From the NCBI RefSeq assembly GCF_018742245.1, contig NZ_CP036132.1:2041001-2105000 (forward strand): a stretch of DNA of 64,000 bases. Reading direction: 5' to 3'. The stretch's first letter is position 1. Each line of letters starts with the position of its first letter. This stretch comes from Bacillus mycoides (GTDB taxonomy: Bacteria; Bacillota; Bacilli; Bacillales; Bacillaceae_G). Position numbers and translations under genes: made by a program. The notes beneath the pieces were generated by a model that saw nothing but the letters and a program-made list of their open reading frames with translations, did not search any database and was not told the origin of the DNA. Positions 25,576 to 33,489 of the stretch are shown in pieces.

Positions 25576-25790
25576 CATAAGTAACTCTTTTAATTCTTAT
25601 GTAGATAATTTGCTTTCTAACGCTTTACTTAAGTCAAGTATAGAAGTTTTATAATCTACTACTACTTGTAAACTATCAGTCTTCTTTTTCTTCTGCAACG
25701 TCTTTACTAGAACAACCTACTCCTGACAATAACATGACTGGAACAACTAAAGATAACAGTATTATTTGTTTTGAGTTTCAAATTTTAGAG
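25576..25790 (-). pseudogene. Decayed lipoprotein gene
   Basis: A minus-strand frame reads KQIILLSLVVPVMLLSGVGCSSKDVAEEKED, a lipoprotein signal peptide with lipobox LSGVGC, then stops. A shifted frame continues DSLQVVVDYKTSILDLSKALESKLS. There is no start codon in frame. It looks like a short secreted lipoprotein gene inactivated by a frameshift and start loss. Many Bacillus phages carry such genes near their ends. Confidence 0.55.
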
Positions 25791-25995
25791 ATTCCCTATA
25801 AATAGGGGTTCCGTGATTATTTTGATTTGTTATTAGGGTGTGAAGCTTGATTAGAACACAAGTTCAACAATGGGAATGGTAATACCTATTTATCAAGGTG
25901 ATTGTAATACAAGATTTAATGCAGAAATTTACGTTAAATGAATTGTTATTAAAATAAAAATCGGTCTAATACAGTTTAATTAAAAGGCTATTATT
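25791..25995. other. Prophage right end, no gene seen
   Basis: AT-rich sequence with a short hairpin (CCCTATAAATAGGGG near 25793) and no ORF with a ribosome binding site. Confidence 0.3.
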
Positions 25996-26014
25996 TGCTC
26001 ACATTTTGCTCACA
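25996..26014. repeat. Integrase arm-type site, right
   Basis: TGCTCACATTTTGCTCACA is identical to 16830-16848. It lies about 140 bases inside the attR core. Confidence 0.6.
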
Positions 26015-26080
26015 AATAATATAAAAATACGTGAAAAAATATGAAATTCCCATTTGGAATAGAATATAATATAACAAATA

Positions 26081-26126
26081 AAAAGTGTCCCAAATGCTTG
26101 TATAACAGGCATTTGGGACACTTTTA
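26081..26126. terminator. Terminator supplied by the prophage end
   Basis: AAAAAGTGTCCCAAATGC pairs with GCATTTGGGACACTTTT. It lies just inside attR and ends the host gene at 26156-26914, replacing the original terminator now left of attL. Confidence 0.85.
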
Positions 26127-26155
26127 TAGTTTGGTATAAAACAAAATGAACAACC

Positions 26156-26185
26156 CTAAAACTGCTCATTCTTCTCCCAAGATTC
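26156..26185. repeat. attR core of prophage remnant
   Basis: Identical to 16741-16770. The core covers the stop codon and last nine codons of the host gene, so integration leaves the protein unchanged. Confidence 0.85.
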
Positions 26186-26914
26186 TACAATATAATGAGC
26201 AATCGTTGGGTTGAATCCTTTACCAACTAAGAACATAATCGCAGCAACTTCTGTTAAAGCATGTTTGTGTGATGTATGTTTCGCTTCATTTAAACCGTAA
26301 TCTACCCAAGGTTTTACGAAATCAAGTACAGGTTTTTTTAAAGGTAAAAACTGTGTACCGACAACTTGTTGGATTTGTTGTTGCGTTGGTTCTGTAATAG
26401 GTCCTGGTGGTAAAATTTGTGGCTGCGTAATATCGAGTGTTGGCCCAGGCGGTAAAATTTGTGGCTGTGTAATATCGAGTGTTGGCCCAGGCGGTAAAAT
26501 TTGCGGTTGCGTAGGATCGATAGTTTGCGGTGCTGGCGGTGAGACACGTGGGTCATAGTTTGGCTGATACATTTGTTGTTGGTATTGCGGTTGTTGTGGC
26601 TGAGTTGTGTATGGATTTTGTTGATATTGTTGTTCTTGAGTGTACTGAGTTGTGTATGGATTTTGCTGATATTGTTGTTCTTGAGTTGGTGGTGCTGCAT
26701 ATGGATTTTGAGGATATTCATAATTTGGACGTGTGTCATATGGATTTTGTTGATATTCAGTTTCTTGAGTTTGCGGTGTTGCGTATGGATTTTGTTCGTA
26801 TTGAGGCTCTTGATGTTGTGTCTCTTCCTCCCCATACTGTTCAGCATATCTTTGTTCCTGATGTTGAGGGGAAAAAGGTTGTTGTGGGTAAGGCGGTTGA
26901 TTATTATAGAACAT
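26156..26914 (-). CDS. Pro/Gln/Tyr-rich low-complexity protein; prophage attachment gene
   Basis: The 252-aa protein starts MFYNNQPPYPQQPFSPQ and has repeats of YQQNPYTTQ and three copies of the ITQPQILPPGP type. A compact C-terminal domain of about 65 residues follows (FLPLKKPVLDFVKPWVDYGL...HYIVESWEKNEQF). AAGGAGG lies seven bases before the ATG. The low-complexity part resembles spore or cell-surface linkers; the function is unknown. Its 3' end is the attB site of the prophage. The C-terminal domain, not the repeats, is what the phage relies on for conservation. Confidence 0.75.
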   Translation of the reverse strand: MFYNNQPPYPQQPFSPQHQEQRYAEQYGEEETQHQEPQYEQNPYATPQTQETEYQQNPYDTRPNYEYPQNPYAAPPTQEQQYQQNPYTTQYTQEQQYQQNPYTTQPQQPQYQQQMYQPNYDPRVSPPAPQTIDPTQPQILPPGPTLDITQPQILPPGPTLDITQPQILPPGPITEPTQQQIQQVVGTQFLPLKKPVLDFVKPWVDYGLNEAKHTSHKHALTEVAAIMFLVGKGFNPTIAHYIVESWEKNEQF

Positions 26915-27023
26915 GTTTATTCCTCCTTCATAATGATGCCTACCACCTAGTGTATGGGCAGACAAGAAAATATGTGATGAAAAAATGCGGGCGTGTTACA
27001 ATAAGTAACTGGGTGAAGATAAA

Positions 27024-27671
27024 ATGATAAAACAAGAAAAAATTCAAAAAACAATAACTTTCGTAAAGCATATTTTAGAAAAAGATGCGAGTGGGCATGA
27101 TTGGTATCATATTGAACGCGTACATAAATTGGCGATTTCTTTATCTGAGCAAGAAGGGGGAAATCGTTTTATAATTGAAATGGCAGCATTACTTCACGAT
27201 GTAGCAGATGAGAAGTTAAATGAGAGTGAAGAAGCAGGAATGAAAAAAGTTTCTGATTGGTTAGAAGAGTTACGTGTTGAAGAAGAGGAAAGTAAACATG
27301 TTCTTCATATCATCGCCAATATGTCTTATAAGGGTGGTCATGGTGGCACAGTTGAGTCACTTGAAGGTAGAATTGTTCAAGATGCAGATCGTTTAGATGC
27401 TCTTGGTGCAATTGGAATAGCTCGTACATTTGCATACGGAGGAGCGAAAGGGAGATTAATGTATGATCCAACTATCCCTCCTCGAGAAGTGATGACGAAA
27501 GATGAATATAGAAAAAGTAATGATCCATCTTTAAATCATTTTTATGAAAAACTTTTAAAACTAAAAGATTTAATGAACACGAACGCAGCAAAACAAGAGG
27601 CTGAAGTTCGTCATCGTTATATGGAAGAGTTTATTGAACAATTTATGAAAGAGTGGAATGCACAAATATGA
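27024..27671 (+). CDS. ypgQ: HD-domain phosphohydrolase (YpgQ-like)
   Basis: The 215-aa protein has the HD metal site: His25 in GHDWYHIERVH, His58-Asp59 in ALLHDVADEK, a further HIIANMSYKGG, and D in VQDADRLDALGAIGIART. B. subtilis YpgQ is a manganese-dependent (d)NTP pyrophosphohydrolase of this type. GGGTGAAG precedes the ATG. The stop overlaps the start of the ABC-F gene (ATGA), so the two are co-translated. Confidence 0.88.
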   Translation: MIKQEKIQKTITFVKHILEKDASGHDWYHIERVHKLAISLSEQEGGNRFIIEMAALLHDVADEKLNESEEAGMKKVSDWLEELRVEEEESKHVLHIIANMSYKGGHGGTVESLEGRIVQDADRLDALGAIGIARTFAYGGAKGRLMYDPTIPPREVMTKDEYRKSNDPSLNHFYEKLLKLKDLMNTNAAKQEAEVRHRYMEEFIEQFMKEWNAQI

Positions 27672-29563
27672 AAATGTTAACTGTGGAGAACTTATCGAAA
27701 TCATACGGAGAAAAACCGTTATTTGATGGATTATCATGTAGTATTACAGAAGGACAACGTGTCGGAATTATTGGTGTAAACGGTACTGGTAAATCGACAT
27801 TATTAAAAATTATTGCAGGATTAGAAACTCCTGATACAGGTGATATGACGCATTCACGCGGATATACAATTAGTTATTTATCACAGCAACCAGAGTTTGA
27901 TGAAAAACTAACAGTATTAGAGCAAGTGTTCCATGGTGATACACCTTTAATTCGTCTTCTTCGTGATTATGAACAATCGTTATTAAATATCGAAAAAGAT
28001 CCAAGTAATGAAAAAGTACAGGAACAATTATTTGCCGTACAGCAACGTATGGATGCAATGAGTGCATGGGAAGCAAATGCAAATGCGAAATCTCTTTTAA
28101 CGAAATTAGGAATTACAGATTTTACTGCAATTGTTGGAAACCTATCTGGTGGACAGAAAAAACGTATCGCAATGGCACAATGTTTTATTGAAACACCTGA
28201 TCTATTAATTTTAGACGAGCCTACGAACCATCTTGACCATGAGACAGTTGAATGGTTAGAAGAATATTTAGCAAGATATACAGGTGCGGTATTACTTGTA
28301 ACCCATGATCGTTATTTCTTAGATCGTGTGACAAACCGTATTTTTGAATTAGATAACGGTAAACTATATAGCTACGAAGGAAACTATAGTACATTTTTAG
28401 AAGCGAAAGCACTTCGTGAAGAGCAAGAATCGGCACAAGAATCCAAACGCCAAAATTTATATCGTCGTGAACTTGCTTGGATTCGCCGTGGTGCAAAAGC
28501 CCGTTCTACGAAACAAAAGGCGCGTATTCAGCGTTTTGATGAGCTGAAGGGACAAGAAGGACCAGCAGCGAAGCAATCAGTTGATATTGCACTAAGTGGA
28601 AGTCGTCTAGGAAAGAAAGTACTTGAGTTAAAAGATGTAACGAAAAAATTTGGTGATAAGACGGTACTACATAATTTTAATCATATTGTGAAACCAGGCG
28701 ATCGTATCGGAATTATTGGGGCGAATGGAAGCGGGAAATCTTCGCTATTAAATATGCTTGCAGGCAAGTTATCTCCTGATAGTGGTGAAGTTGAAGTAGG
28801 ACAAACTGTAAAAGTTGCTTATTATACGCAAGAAAATGAAGAGATGAATTTAAATCAGCGTATGATTGAATACATTAAAGAGATTGCAGAAGTTATTCAT
28901 ACGACAGACGGAAAAGTAATTGGTGCATCTCAAATGTTAGAACGTTTCTTATTCCCGACGCATTCACATGGTACACCGCTTGGTAAACTATCTGGTGGTG
29001 AAAGAAGACGTTTATATTTATTACGTATTTTAATGGGAGAACCAAACGTACTATTACTTGATGAACCTACGAATGATCTAGATACACAAACATTAACAGT
29101 ACTAGAAGATTATTTAGAAGATTTCCCAGGTGTCGTTTTAACTGTATCGCATGACCGTTACTTCTTAGATAAAGTAGTAGATGAATTGTTCATCTTTAGT
29201 GGCGAGGGCGAAGTGCGTGAATTCCTAGGTAGTTATACGGACTATTTAGAAATGGAAAAGACGAAAGAACTTATTGAGAAGGCGGAAGTTCAAAAAGAGA
29301 AAAAAGTAGTAGAAGAAGCTCCAAAACAACAACGTAAACGTAAACTTTCATACAATGAGCAGCGTGAATGGGAAACAATTGAAGATACAATTGCCGAACT
29401 AGAAGAGAAAATTGAGTCAATTGGAGAAGAACTTGCGAAAGTTGGATCTGACTTCACAAAGGCACAAGAATTATCTGAAGCACAGCAGAAAACAGAAGAA
29501 GAGCTAGAAAAAACGATGGAAAGATGGAGCGAACTATCAGACATTGTTGAAGGATTAAAATAA
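27668..29563 (+). CDS. yfmR: ABC-F ribosome-associated ATPase (YfmR/Uup type)
   Basis: The 631-aa protein has two ABC domains, Walker A GVNGTGKST and GANGSGKSS, signatures LSGGQKKR and LSGGERRR, Walker B LLILDEPTNHLD and LLLDEPTNDLD, no membrane domain, and a C-terminal charged coiled coil (about residues 545-631) as in Uup/YfmR. These proteins bind the ribosomal E site. YfmR helps ribosomes through polyproline and similar stalls alongside EF-P. The start is in the ATGA overlap with ypgQ. The Pro-rich gene nearby is an incidental neighbour. Confidence 0.92.
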   Translation: MKMLTVENLSKSYGEKPLFDGLSCSITEGQRVGIIGVNGTGKSTLLKIIAGLETPDTGDMTHSRGYTISYLSQQPEFDEKLTVLEQVFHGDTPLIRLLRDYEQSLLNIEKDPSNEKVQEQLFAVQQRMDAMSAWEANANAKSLLTKLGITDFTAIVGNLSGGQKKRIAMAQCFIETPDLLILDEPTNHLDHETVEWLEEYLARYTGAVLLVTHDRYFLDRVTNRIFELDNGKLYSYEGNYSTFLEAKALREEQESAQESKRQNLYRRELAWIRRGAKARSTKQKARIQRFDELKGQEGPAAKQSVDIALSGSRLGKKVLELKDVTKKFGDKTVLHNFNHIVKPGDRIGIIGANGSGKSSLLNMLAGKLSPDSGEVEVGQTVKVAYYTQENEEMNLNQRMIEYIKEIAEVIHTTDGKVIGASQMLERFLFPTHSHGTPLGKLSGGERRRLYLLRILMGEPNVLLLDEPTNDLDTQTLTVLEDYLEDFPGVVLTVSHDRYFLDKVVDELFIFSGEGEVREFLGSYTDYLEMEKTKELIEKAEVQKEKKVVEEAPKQQRKRKLSYNEQREWETIEDTIAELEEKIESIGEELAKVGSDFTKAQELSEAQQKTEEELEKTMERWSELSDIVEGLK

Positions 29564-29639
29564 AAACAAGCTGCATATATTGAAAAGTAAAGAGAAAAAC
29601 TTTACACTATTGGTAGAACCTATTTTAGGAGGGGAAAAA

Positions 29640-30371
29640 ATGAGAACATCTAATCCAATGTTGAAAAAAGACGCATTTCGTAAAGAGGGAGCAAGTACTT
29701 CTGCGATGACTATTGGTGGAACAGTAGGCAAAACGTTTATCATGCTTATCTTGCTTCTTGCAACGTCTGTCTATTCATACATACAGATGACAAATAATAC
29801 GATGAAAATGCCAGTATTAATTGGTGCTTTAGTTATTGCGGCAATCGTCGCATTTGCATCTATCTTCTTCCCACGTATATCACCAATTGGTGCACCGATT
29901 TATGCAGCGGTAGAAGGGATTGTATTAGGAAGTATTTCAGCGATTTATACAATGAAATTTGGCGATACTATCGTTTTAAACGCTGTCTTACTAACAATTT
30001 CAATTCTATTTGCAATGCTAGTGTTGTATGCAACGCGCGTAGTAAAAGTAACTGATAAATTCCGTACAGGTGTAATTGCGGCGACAATGGGAATTGCGGT
30101 AATGTATTTAATCGTATTCGTACTAAACATGTTCGGTGTAACTGTTCCGTATATTCACCAAGGTGGTACAATTGGTATTATCATTAGTGCAGTTGTTATC
30201 GTAGTTGCTGCATTAAATCTATTACTAGATTTCGATTTAATCGAAAGCGGTGCACGTAGCCAAGCTCCAAAATATATGGAGTGGTACGGTGCAATGGGTC
30301 TAATGATGACTCTAGTATGGCTATACTTAGAAATTCTTCGTTTTGTTTCTTACTTTACGAAAAATGACTAA
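29640..30371 (+). CDS. Bax inhibitor-1/YccA family membrane protein
   Basis: The 243-aa protein starts MRTSNPMLKKDAF, has seven hydrophobic segments and the family's C-terminal LNLLLDFDLIESGARSQAPKYMEWYGAMGLM with the conserved Asp pair. AGGAGGGG lies before the ATG. BI-1 relatives such as B. subtilis YetJ are pH-dependent calcium leak channels; this one belongs to the larger YccA-like branch, whose role in bacilli is not established. Confidence 0.88.
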   Translation: MRTSNPMLKKDAFRKEGASTSAMTIGGTVGKTFIMLILLLATSVYSYIQMTNNTMKMPVLIGALVIAAIVAFASIFFPRISPIGAPIYAAVEGIVLGSISAIYTMKFGDTIVLNAVLLTISILFAMLVLYATRVVKVTDKFRTGVIAATMGIAVMYLIVFVLNMFGVTVPYIHQGGTIGIIISAVVIVVAALNLLLDFDLIESGARSQAPKYMEWYGAMGLMMTLVWLYLEILRFVSYFTKND

Positions 30372-30373
30372 TA

Positions 30374-30407
30374 AAAAAATCCTGCATGAAATGTGCAGGA
30401 TTTTTTT
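30374..30407 (+). terminator. Rho-independent terminator
   Basis: AAAATCCTGCA (30376-30386) pairs with TGCAGGATTTT (30394-30404) and a T-run follows. Confidence 0.9.
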
Positions 30408-30490
30408 GTTTTCAAAGATAAATTGAAAATATGGATGTTGGCGACTTAAATTGAAGGGGGATGGAATATGATGAAAGAGAAAAAAGGATT

Positions 30491-30721
30491 ATGAAAAAAC
30501 TATTTTCTAAAAGTTTTTTCATAGAACTAGATGACGCTTTAACATATCCATCAGCAGAAGTCATTCGTTCAGCTATTGAAGGATATGCGGCTGAATGTAA
30601 TGGGGAATTAAAATTTGAGAGTAAAGTTAAACCGATTATTTTTAACTTGGAAAATGTAATGTACTGCGCTGAAATAAAGATGGATCGAGGAGGATATTAC
30701 ATATCTTGCAGTGAAGTATAA
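30491..30721 (+). CDS. Small conserved hypothetical protein, 76 aa
   Basis: The product MKKLFSKSFFIELDDALTYP...YCAEIKMDRGGYYISCSEV is a soluble alpha/beta-looking protein; no family is recognised. The frame is also open from an ATG at 30461, but that codon abuts GAAGGGGG. The best-spaced start behind GAAGGGGG is ATG 30468 in another frame, giving MMKEKKGL and a TGA that overlaps the ATG at 30491. Translation of this gene is therefore probably coupled to an eight-codon leader. Confidence 0.6.
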   Translation: MKKLFSKSFFIELDDALTYPSAEVIRSAIEGYAAECNGELKFESKVKPIIFNLENVMYCAEIKMDRGGYYISCSEV

Positions 30722-30882
30722 TATTTTTGGAAACCTTACATGTTTAAACTATGTAGGGTTTCTTTTTTAGTTTTGTAAGATATAAAGTAATATTTTTTAT
30801 TTACAAACATGCCGTTTTGTACTTTTTACCCTTCCAACATTTTTCTTTACAATGAAGAAAAATATGTGAGGTGGTATAACTT

Positions 30883-31239
30883 ATGATGAATCGAGTTGTA
30901 TTAATCGGTAGATTGACAAAGGAGCCAGAATTATACTACACAAAACAAGGAGTCGCTTATGCACGAATATGTGTTGCGGTGAATAGAGGTTTTCGAAATA
31001 GTTTAGGTGAACAACAAGTCGATTTTATAAATTGTGTCGTATGGCGAAAATCGGCTGAAAATGTAACAGAATATTGTACGAAGGGGTCACTTGTTGGGAT
31101 TACCGGGCGTATTCATACGAGTAATTACGATGATGAGCAAGGAAAGAGAGTATATAAAACTGAAGTTGTGATTGAGAGTATTACATTTTTAGAGAGAAGG
31201 CGGGAGGGGGCATCGGGGGAAAACGTAAAAGAGCATTAA
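30883..31239 (+). CDS. ssb: Single-stranded DNA-binding protein, short paralogue
   Basis: The 118-aa protein has the full OB fold of bacterial SSB ([20 protein letters not shown]...[16 protein letters not shown]...[22 protein letters not shown]) but lacks the long acidic-tipped tail with DDDIPF that recruits partners. It is thus like B. subtilis SsbB (YwpH), which acts in natural transformation. GAGGTGG lies eight bases before the first ATG. It stands alone with its own terminator. Confidence 0.92.
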   Translation: MMNRVVLIGRLTKEPELYYTKQGVAYARICVAVNRGFRNSLGEQQVDFINCVVWRKSAENVTEYCTKGSLVGITGRIHTSNYDDEQGKRVYKTEVVIESITFLERRREGASGENVKEH

Positions 31240-31245
31240 AAATTA

Positions 31246-31270
31246 AGAGGGCTATGTAGCATAGCCCTCT
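31246..31270. terminator. Bidirectional terminator
   Basis: AGAGGGCTATG (31246-31256) pairs with CATAGCCCTCT (31260-31270) between the convergent ssb and TetR genes. Confidence 0.85.
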
Positions 31271-31271
31271 A

Positions 31272-31862
31272 TTATTTTTGATTAATACCTTCCCAAATAA
31301 CATCTAACTGTTGATTAAGTATATTTTTCGCATTTGTTTCATTAGCATGTAATAAAGAATGGGACATTAGTGTATAGAAATAAGTACTCATAATAGTAGA
31401 AGTGATGATATTTGTATCCCATGGACTGTGTAATTTTCCTGTCTCTTTCGCTTCTGTAATAATAGAAGACAAACTTTCTTGTAGCTGTTGTATACTTTTT
31501 AATTCATTTTCTACTAAGTAGTTAGATTTAATAATTTCAAAGACAGCATGATTCATTAATTCGCCATGTCCAGTAAATCGGTCCAGTAAATCTCCTAAAA
31601 CAAGTTTGATTCGCTCTTTCGGATGTTCCACATTTTCATACGTTTTTAAACTTTCATTCCATAGTTCAATTTGAGAATCACCTAAAAATAATAATATGTT
31701 TTCTTTTTTCGGAAAGTAGTTGAAGAAAGTTCCTTTTGCAATCCCGCATGCAGTAGTAATATCTTGAACCGTTACATTTTCGTACCCACGTTCTTGAAAG
31801 AGCTGTACTGCTTTTAGGAATATAAGTTCTTTTAATTCCTTTTTTCTCGTTTCTCTAAGCAT
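31272..31862 (-). CDS. TetR family regulator
   Basis: The 196-aa protein has an N-terminal TetR HTH (FLKAVQLFQERGYENVTVQDITTACGIAKGTFFNYFPKKENIL, residues 14-56) and a helical ligand-binding part. The ATG at 31862 follows TAGGGG; the frame is open eight codons further up. It lies downstream of a small lipoprotein gene and an FAD monooxygenase on the same strand. A 28-bp palindrome in front of the monooxygenase is its likely operator. Confidence 0.88.
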   Translation of the reverse strand: MLRETRKKELKELIFLKAVQLFQERGYENVTVQDITTACGIAKGTFFNYFPKKENILLFLGDSQIELWNESLKTYENVEHPKERIKLVLGDLLDRFTGHGELMNHAVFEIIKSNYLVENELKSIQQLQESLSSIITEAKETGKLHSPWDTNIITSTIMSTYFYTLMSHSLLHANETNAKNILNQQLDVIWEGINQK

Positions 31863-31938
31863 ATAATCTACCCCTAACACAAACAATTATATCTGTTTAT
31901 TAGATTATCTCAAATAAAATCTTATTTCATGCTTAGGT

Positions 31939-32076
31939 TTACGGTTTAATAAAGTTCACTACATCTGTTGTTTTTAATGTGAGTTTTGAGTCTTCTTTAT
32001 TTGAGGCGGAAGAAGTGCATCCAAGTAAATTAATAAATAATACAGTTGAAAGAAGGATAGAGAGAATTCTGTTCAT
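31939..32076 (-). CDS. Short lipoprotein, 45 aa (possibly truncated)
   Basis: The frame MNRILSILLSTVLFINLLGC is a classic lipoprotein signal with lipobox INLLGC, followed by about 25 polar residues (TSSASNKEDSKLTLKTTDVVNFIKP). It lies between the monooxygenase and TetR genes on the same strand, 21 bases after the former. The ribosome binding site is poor. It may be the N-terminal stump of a longer lipoprotein. Confidence 0.5.
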   Translation of the reverse strand: MNRILSILLSTVLFINLLGCTSSASNKEDSKLTLKTTDVVNFIKP

Positions 32077-32097
32077 ACTTTTCGTTGTAGTTTCGTG

Positions 32098-33231
32098 TTA
32101 TAAATGAAAACTGTATAGTTCATGAGCTTGCTTTTCAGAAATCCATTTCGGGATACGTTTCATTACTTGGTTTCTTAGTATAATTAAAGGTTTACTTTCC
32201 ATTTGTGCCATTTTTCCAATGTTCCATGCAGTGTTTGAGATTTTTTTAATCCTATTTCGTCTTTTTTGTTCGTATTCTATAAATGCTTGACGATAGTGGG
32301 CGTTATTTTTGATACATTCAGCAAGAATAATAGCATCTTCAATTGCCTGACAAGCCCCTTGACCTAAATTAGGTGTAAGTGCATGGGCAGCATCTCCAAT
32401 AAATACGATGCGTTTGTCAAAAAAATGTTTCATTGGAGTGATGTCTACAATATCACGATGAATCATATTAACGTCAGATGCGTTTTTTAAAATAGCTGGA
32501 ATAGGATTATGATAATTTTTGAAATGACTATATAAATCAGCTGTTGTATAAGCTTTGTATTTTGGATCTCTAGCTTTAGCGTTTATGAGTGCATACCAGT
32601 ATACGTCGTTGTTGGGAAGAGGAACGATACCGAATCTACCGTTTGCTCCCCAAGTTTCAATAAAATCGTTTGTTAAAGATAGATTATGAGTTGGAGTTAC
32701 GCCGCGCCAACACGTATATCCGGCATAACGATAACCATCGCGTTGTGTTGCTTGTTTTCGGACGATAGAATGAATACCATCAGCAGCAATGAGTATATTG
32801 CCGAATGCTTCACTACCATCTTGAAATAATATTTTCAAGGCGTTTTCTTCATTTTGTTCTATTTCTACGCATTCTTTTCCCCATTCGACAGTACCTTCTC
32901 GTAGTTCAGAAAGAAGCAATTGATGTAAATCTTTTCTATGGATGGAGTACATTTTTGGATAGCAAGCTGGAATAATCAATTGATTGAAAATATCTCCTTT
33001 TTCGGATATGAGGTTAAAGCCATCACTTTCGTTGCCGAATTTTTTTATCTTCTTAGAAATTCCGTATGGTTCAAGTGCTTGCATCGCATTTGGGGCAATG
33101 ATAATACCAGCACCAGCAACAGTAGGTTCAATATTTTTGTCATATACTTTTACATCTACTCCTATTTTTTGTAAGGAGATTGCTGCGCAAAGACCAGCAA
33201 TACCGCCACCAATAATTATGACATTATTCAT
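32098..33231 (-). CDS. FAD-dependent aromatic-ring monooxygenase
   Basis: The 377-aa protein has the FAD dinucleotide motif IIGGGIAGLCAAISL (residues 5-19), the DG motif in AADGIHSIVR and the GDAAHALTPNLGQGACQAIEDA motif near residue 285. This is the para-hydroxybenzoate/salicylate hydroxylase family, which uses NAD(P)H and O2 to hydroxylate aromatic or related compounds. The substrate is unknown. It heads a likely operon with the lipoprotein and TetR genes and is preceded by a palindromic operator. Confidence 0.88.
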   Translation of the reverse strand: MNNVIIIGGGIAGLCAAISLQKIGVDVKVYDKNIEPTVAGAGIIIAPNAMQALEPYGISKKIKKFGNESDGFNLISEKGDIFNQLIIPACYPKMYSIHRKDLHQLLLSELREGTVEWGKECVEIEQNEENALKILFQDGSEAFGNILIAADGIHSIVRKQATQRDGYRYAGYTCWRGVTPTHNLSLTNDFIETWGANGRFGIVPLPNNDVYWYALINAKARDPKYKAYTTADLYSHFKNYHNPIPAILKNASDVNMIHRDIVDITPMKHFFDKRIVFIGDAAHALTPNLGQGACQAIEDAIILAECIKNNAHYRQAFIEYEQKRRNRIKKISNTAWNIGKMAQMESKPLIILRNQVMKRIPKWISEKQAHELYSFHL

Positions 33232-33245
33232 TTATTATCCCTCCA

Positions 33246-33290
33246 TCATAAAGTGACTTTGATCATAAAATGACTGTGGTCATTTTATGA
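33246..33290. promoter_or_regulatory. Palindromic operator, probably for the TetR regulator
   Basis: TCATAAAATGAC (33263-33274), TGTG, GTCATTTTATGA (33279-33290) is a perfect 28-bp palindrome. An extra half-site TCATAAAGTGAC (33246-33257) lies toward the monooxygenase start, 17 bases away in the same orientation. The sites fall in the monooxygenase promoter region. Confidence 0.7.
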
Positions 33291-33489
33291 GTTAAGGTTA
33301 ATCCCTTTTTATGTTATTGTCAATTATACTTTTAACTATAGTTTCGGGATCAGTAGGTGCAAATAAGAATAATTAAACTTCTAAGAAATGTAGAAAAGGA
33401 ATTAGTAAAATTAAGCATCCGAGTAGGAGTATAGAGTGATAACATGTTACAATACAGCTAAGAACACGCAATAAAGGAGAGTTTTTTAC

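Larger units (their letters stand above)
16741..26185. mobile_element. Defective prophage carrying a type VII toxin cargo
   Basis: A 9.4-kb segment lies between identical 30-bp cores. It holds an integrase remnant next to attL, then late genes (tail fragment, BppU-type baseplate protein, holin, GH25 endolysin) and a cargo region up to attR. Repressor, replication, packaging, head and most tail genes are missing. Identical 19-bp sites, TGCTCACATTTTGCTCACA, lie inside each end (16830-16848 and 25996-26014) and look like integrase arm sites. The element is too small to be a phage and has no intact integrase. Confidence 0.85.

Noticed and set aside
26530..27027. Plus-strand ORFs of 125-165 codons
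   Set aside because: They are antisense frames of the Pro/Gln/Tyr-rich repeat gene, kept open by its composition.
30795..30825. ComK box upstream of the short ssb gene
   Set aside because: Only one imperfect AAAC-N5-TTTT-like half was found; the second AT-box at proper spacing was not evident.
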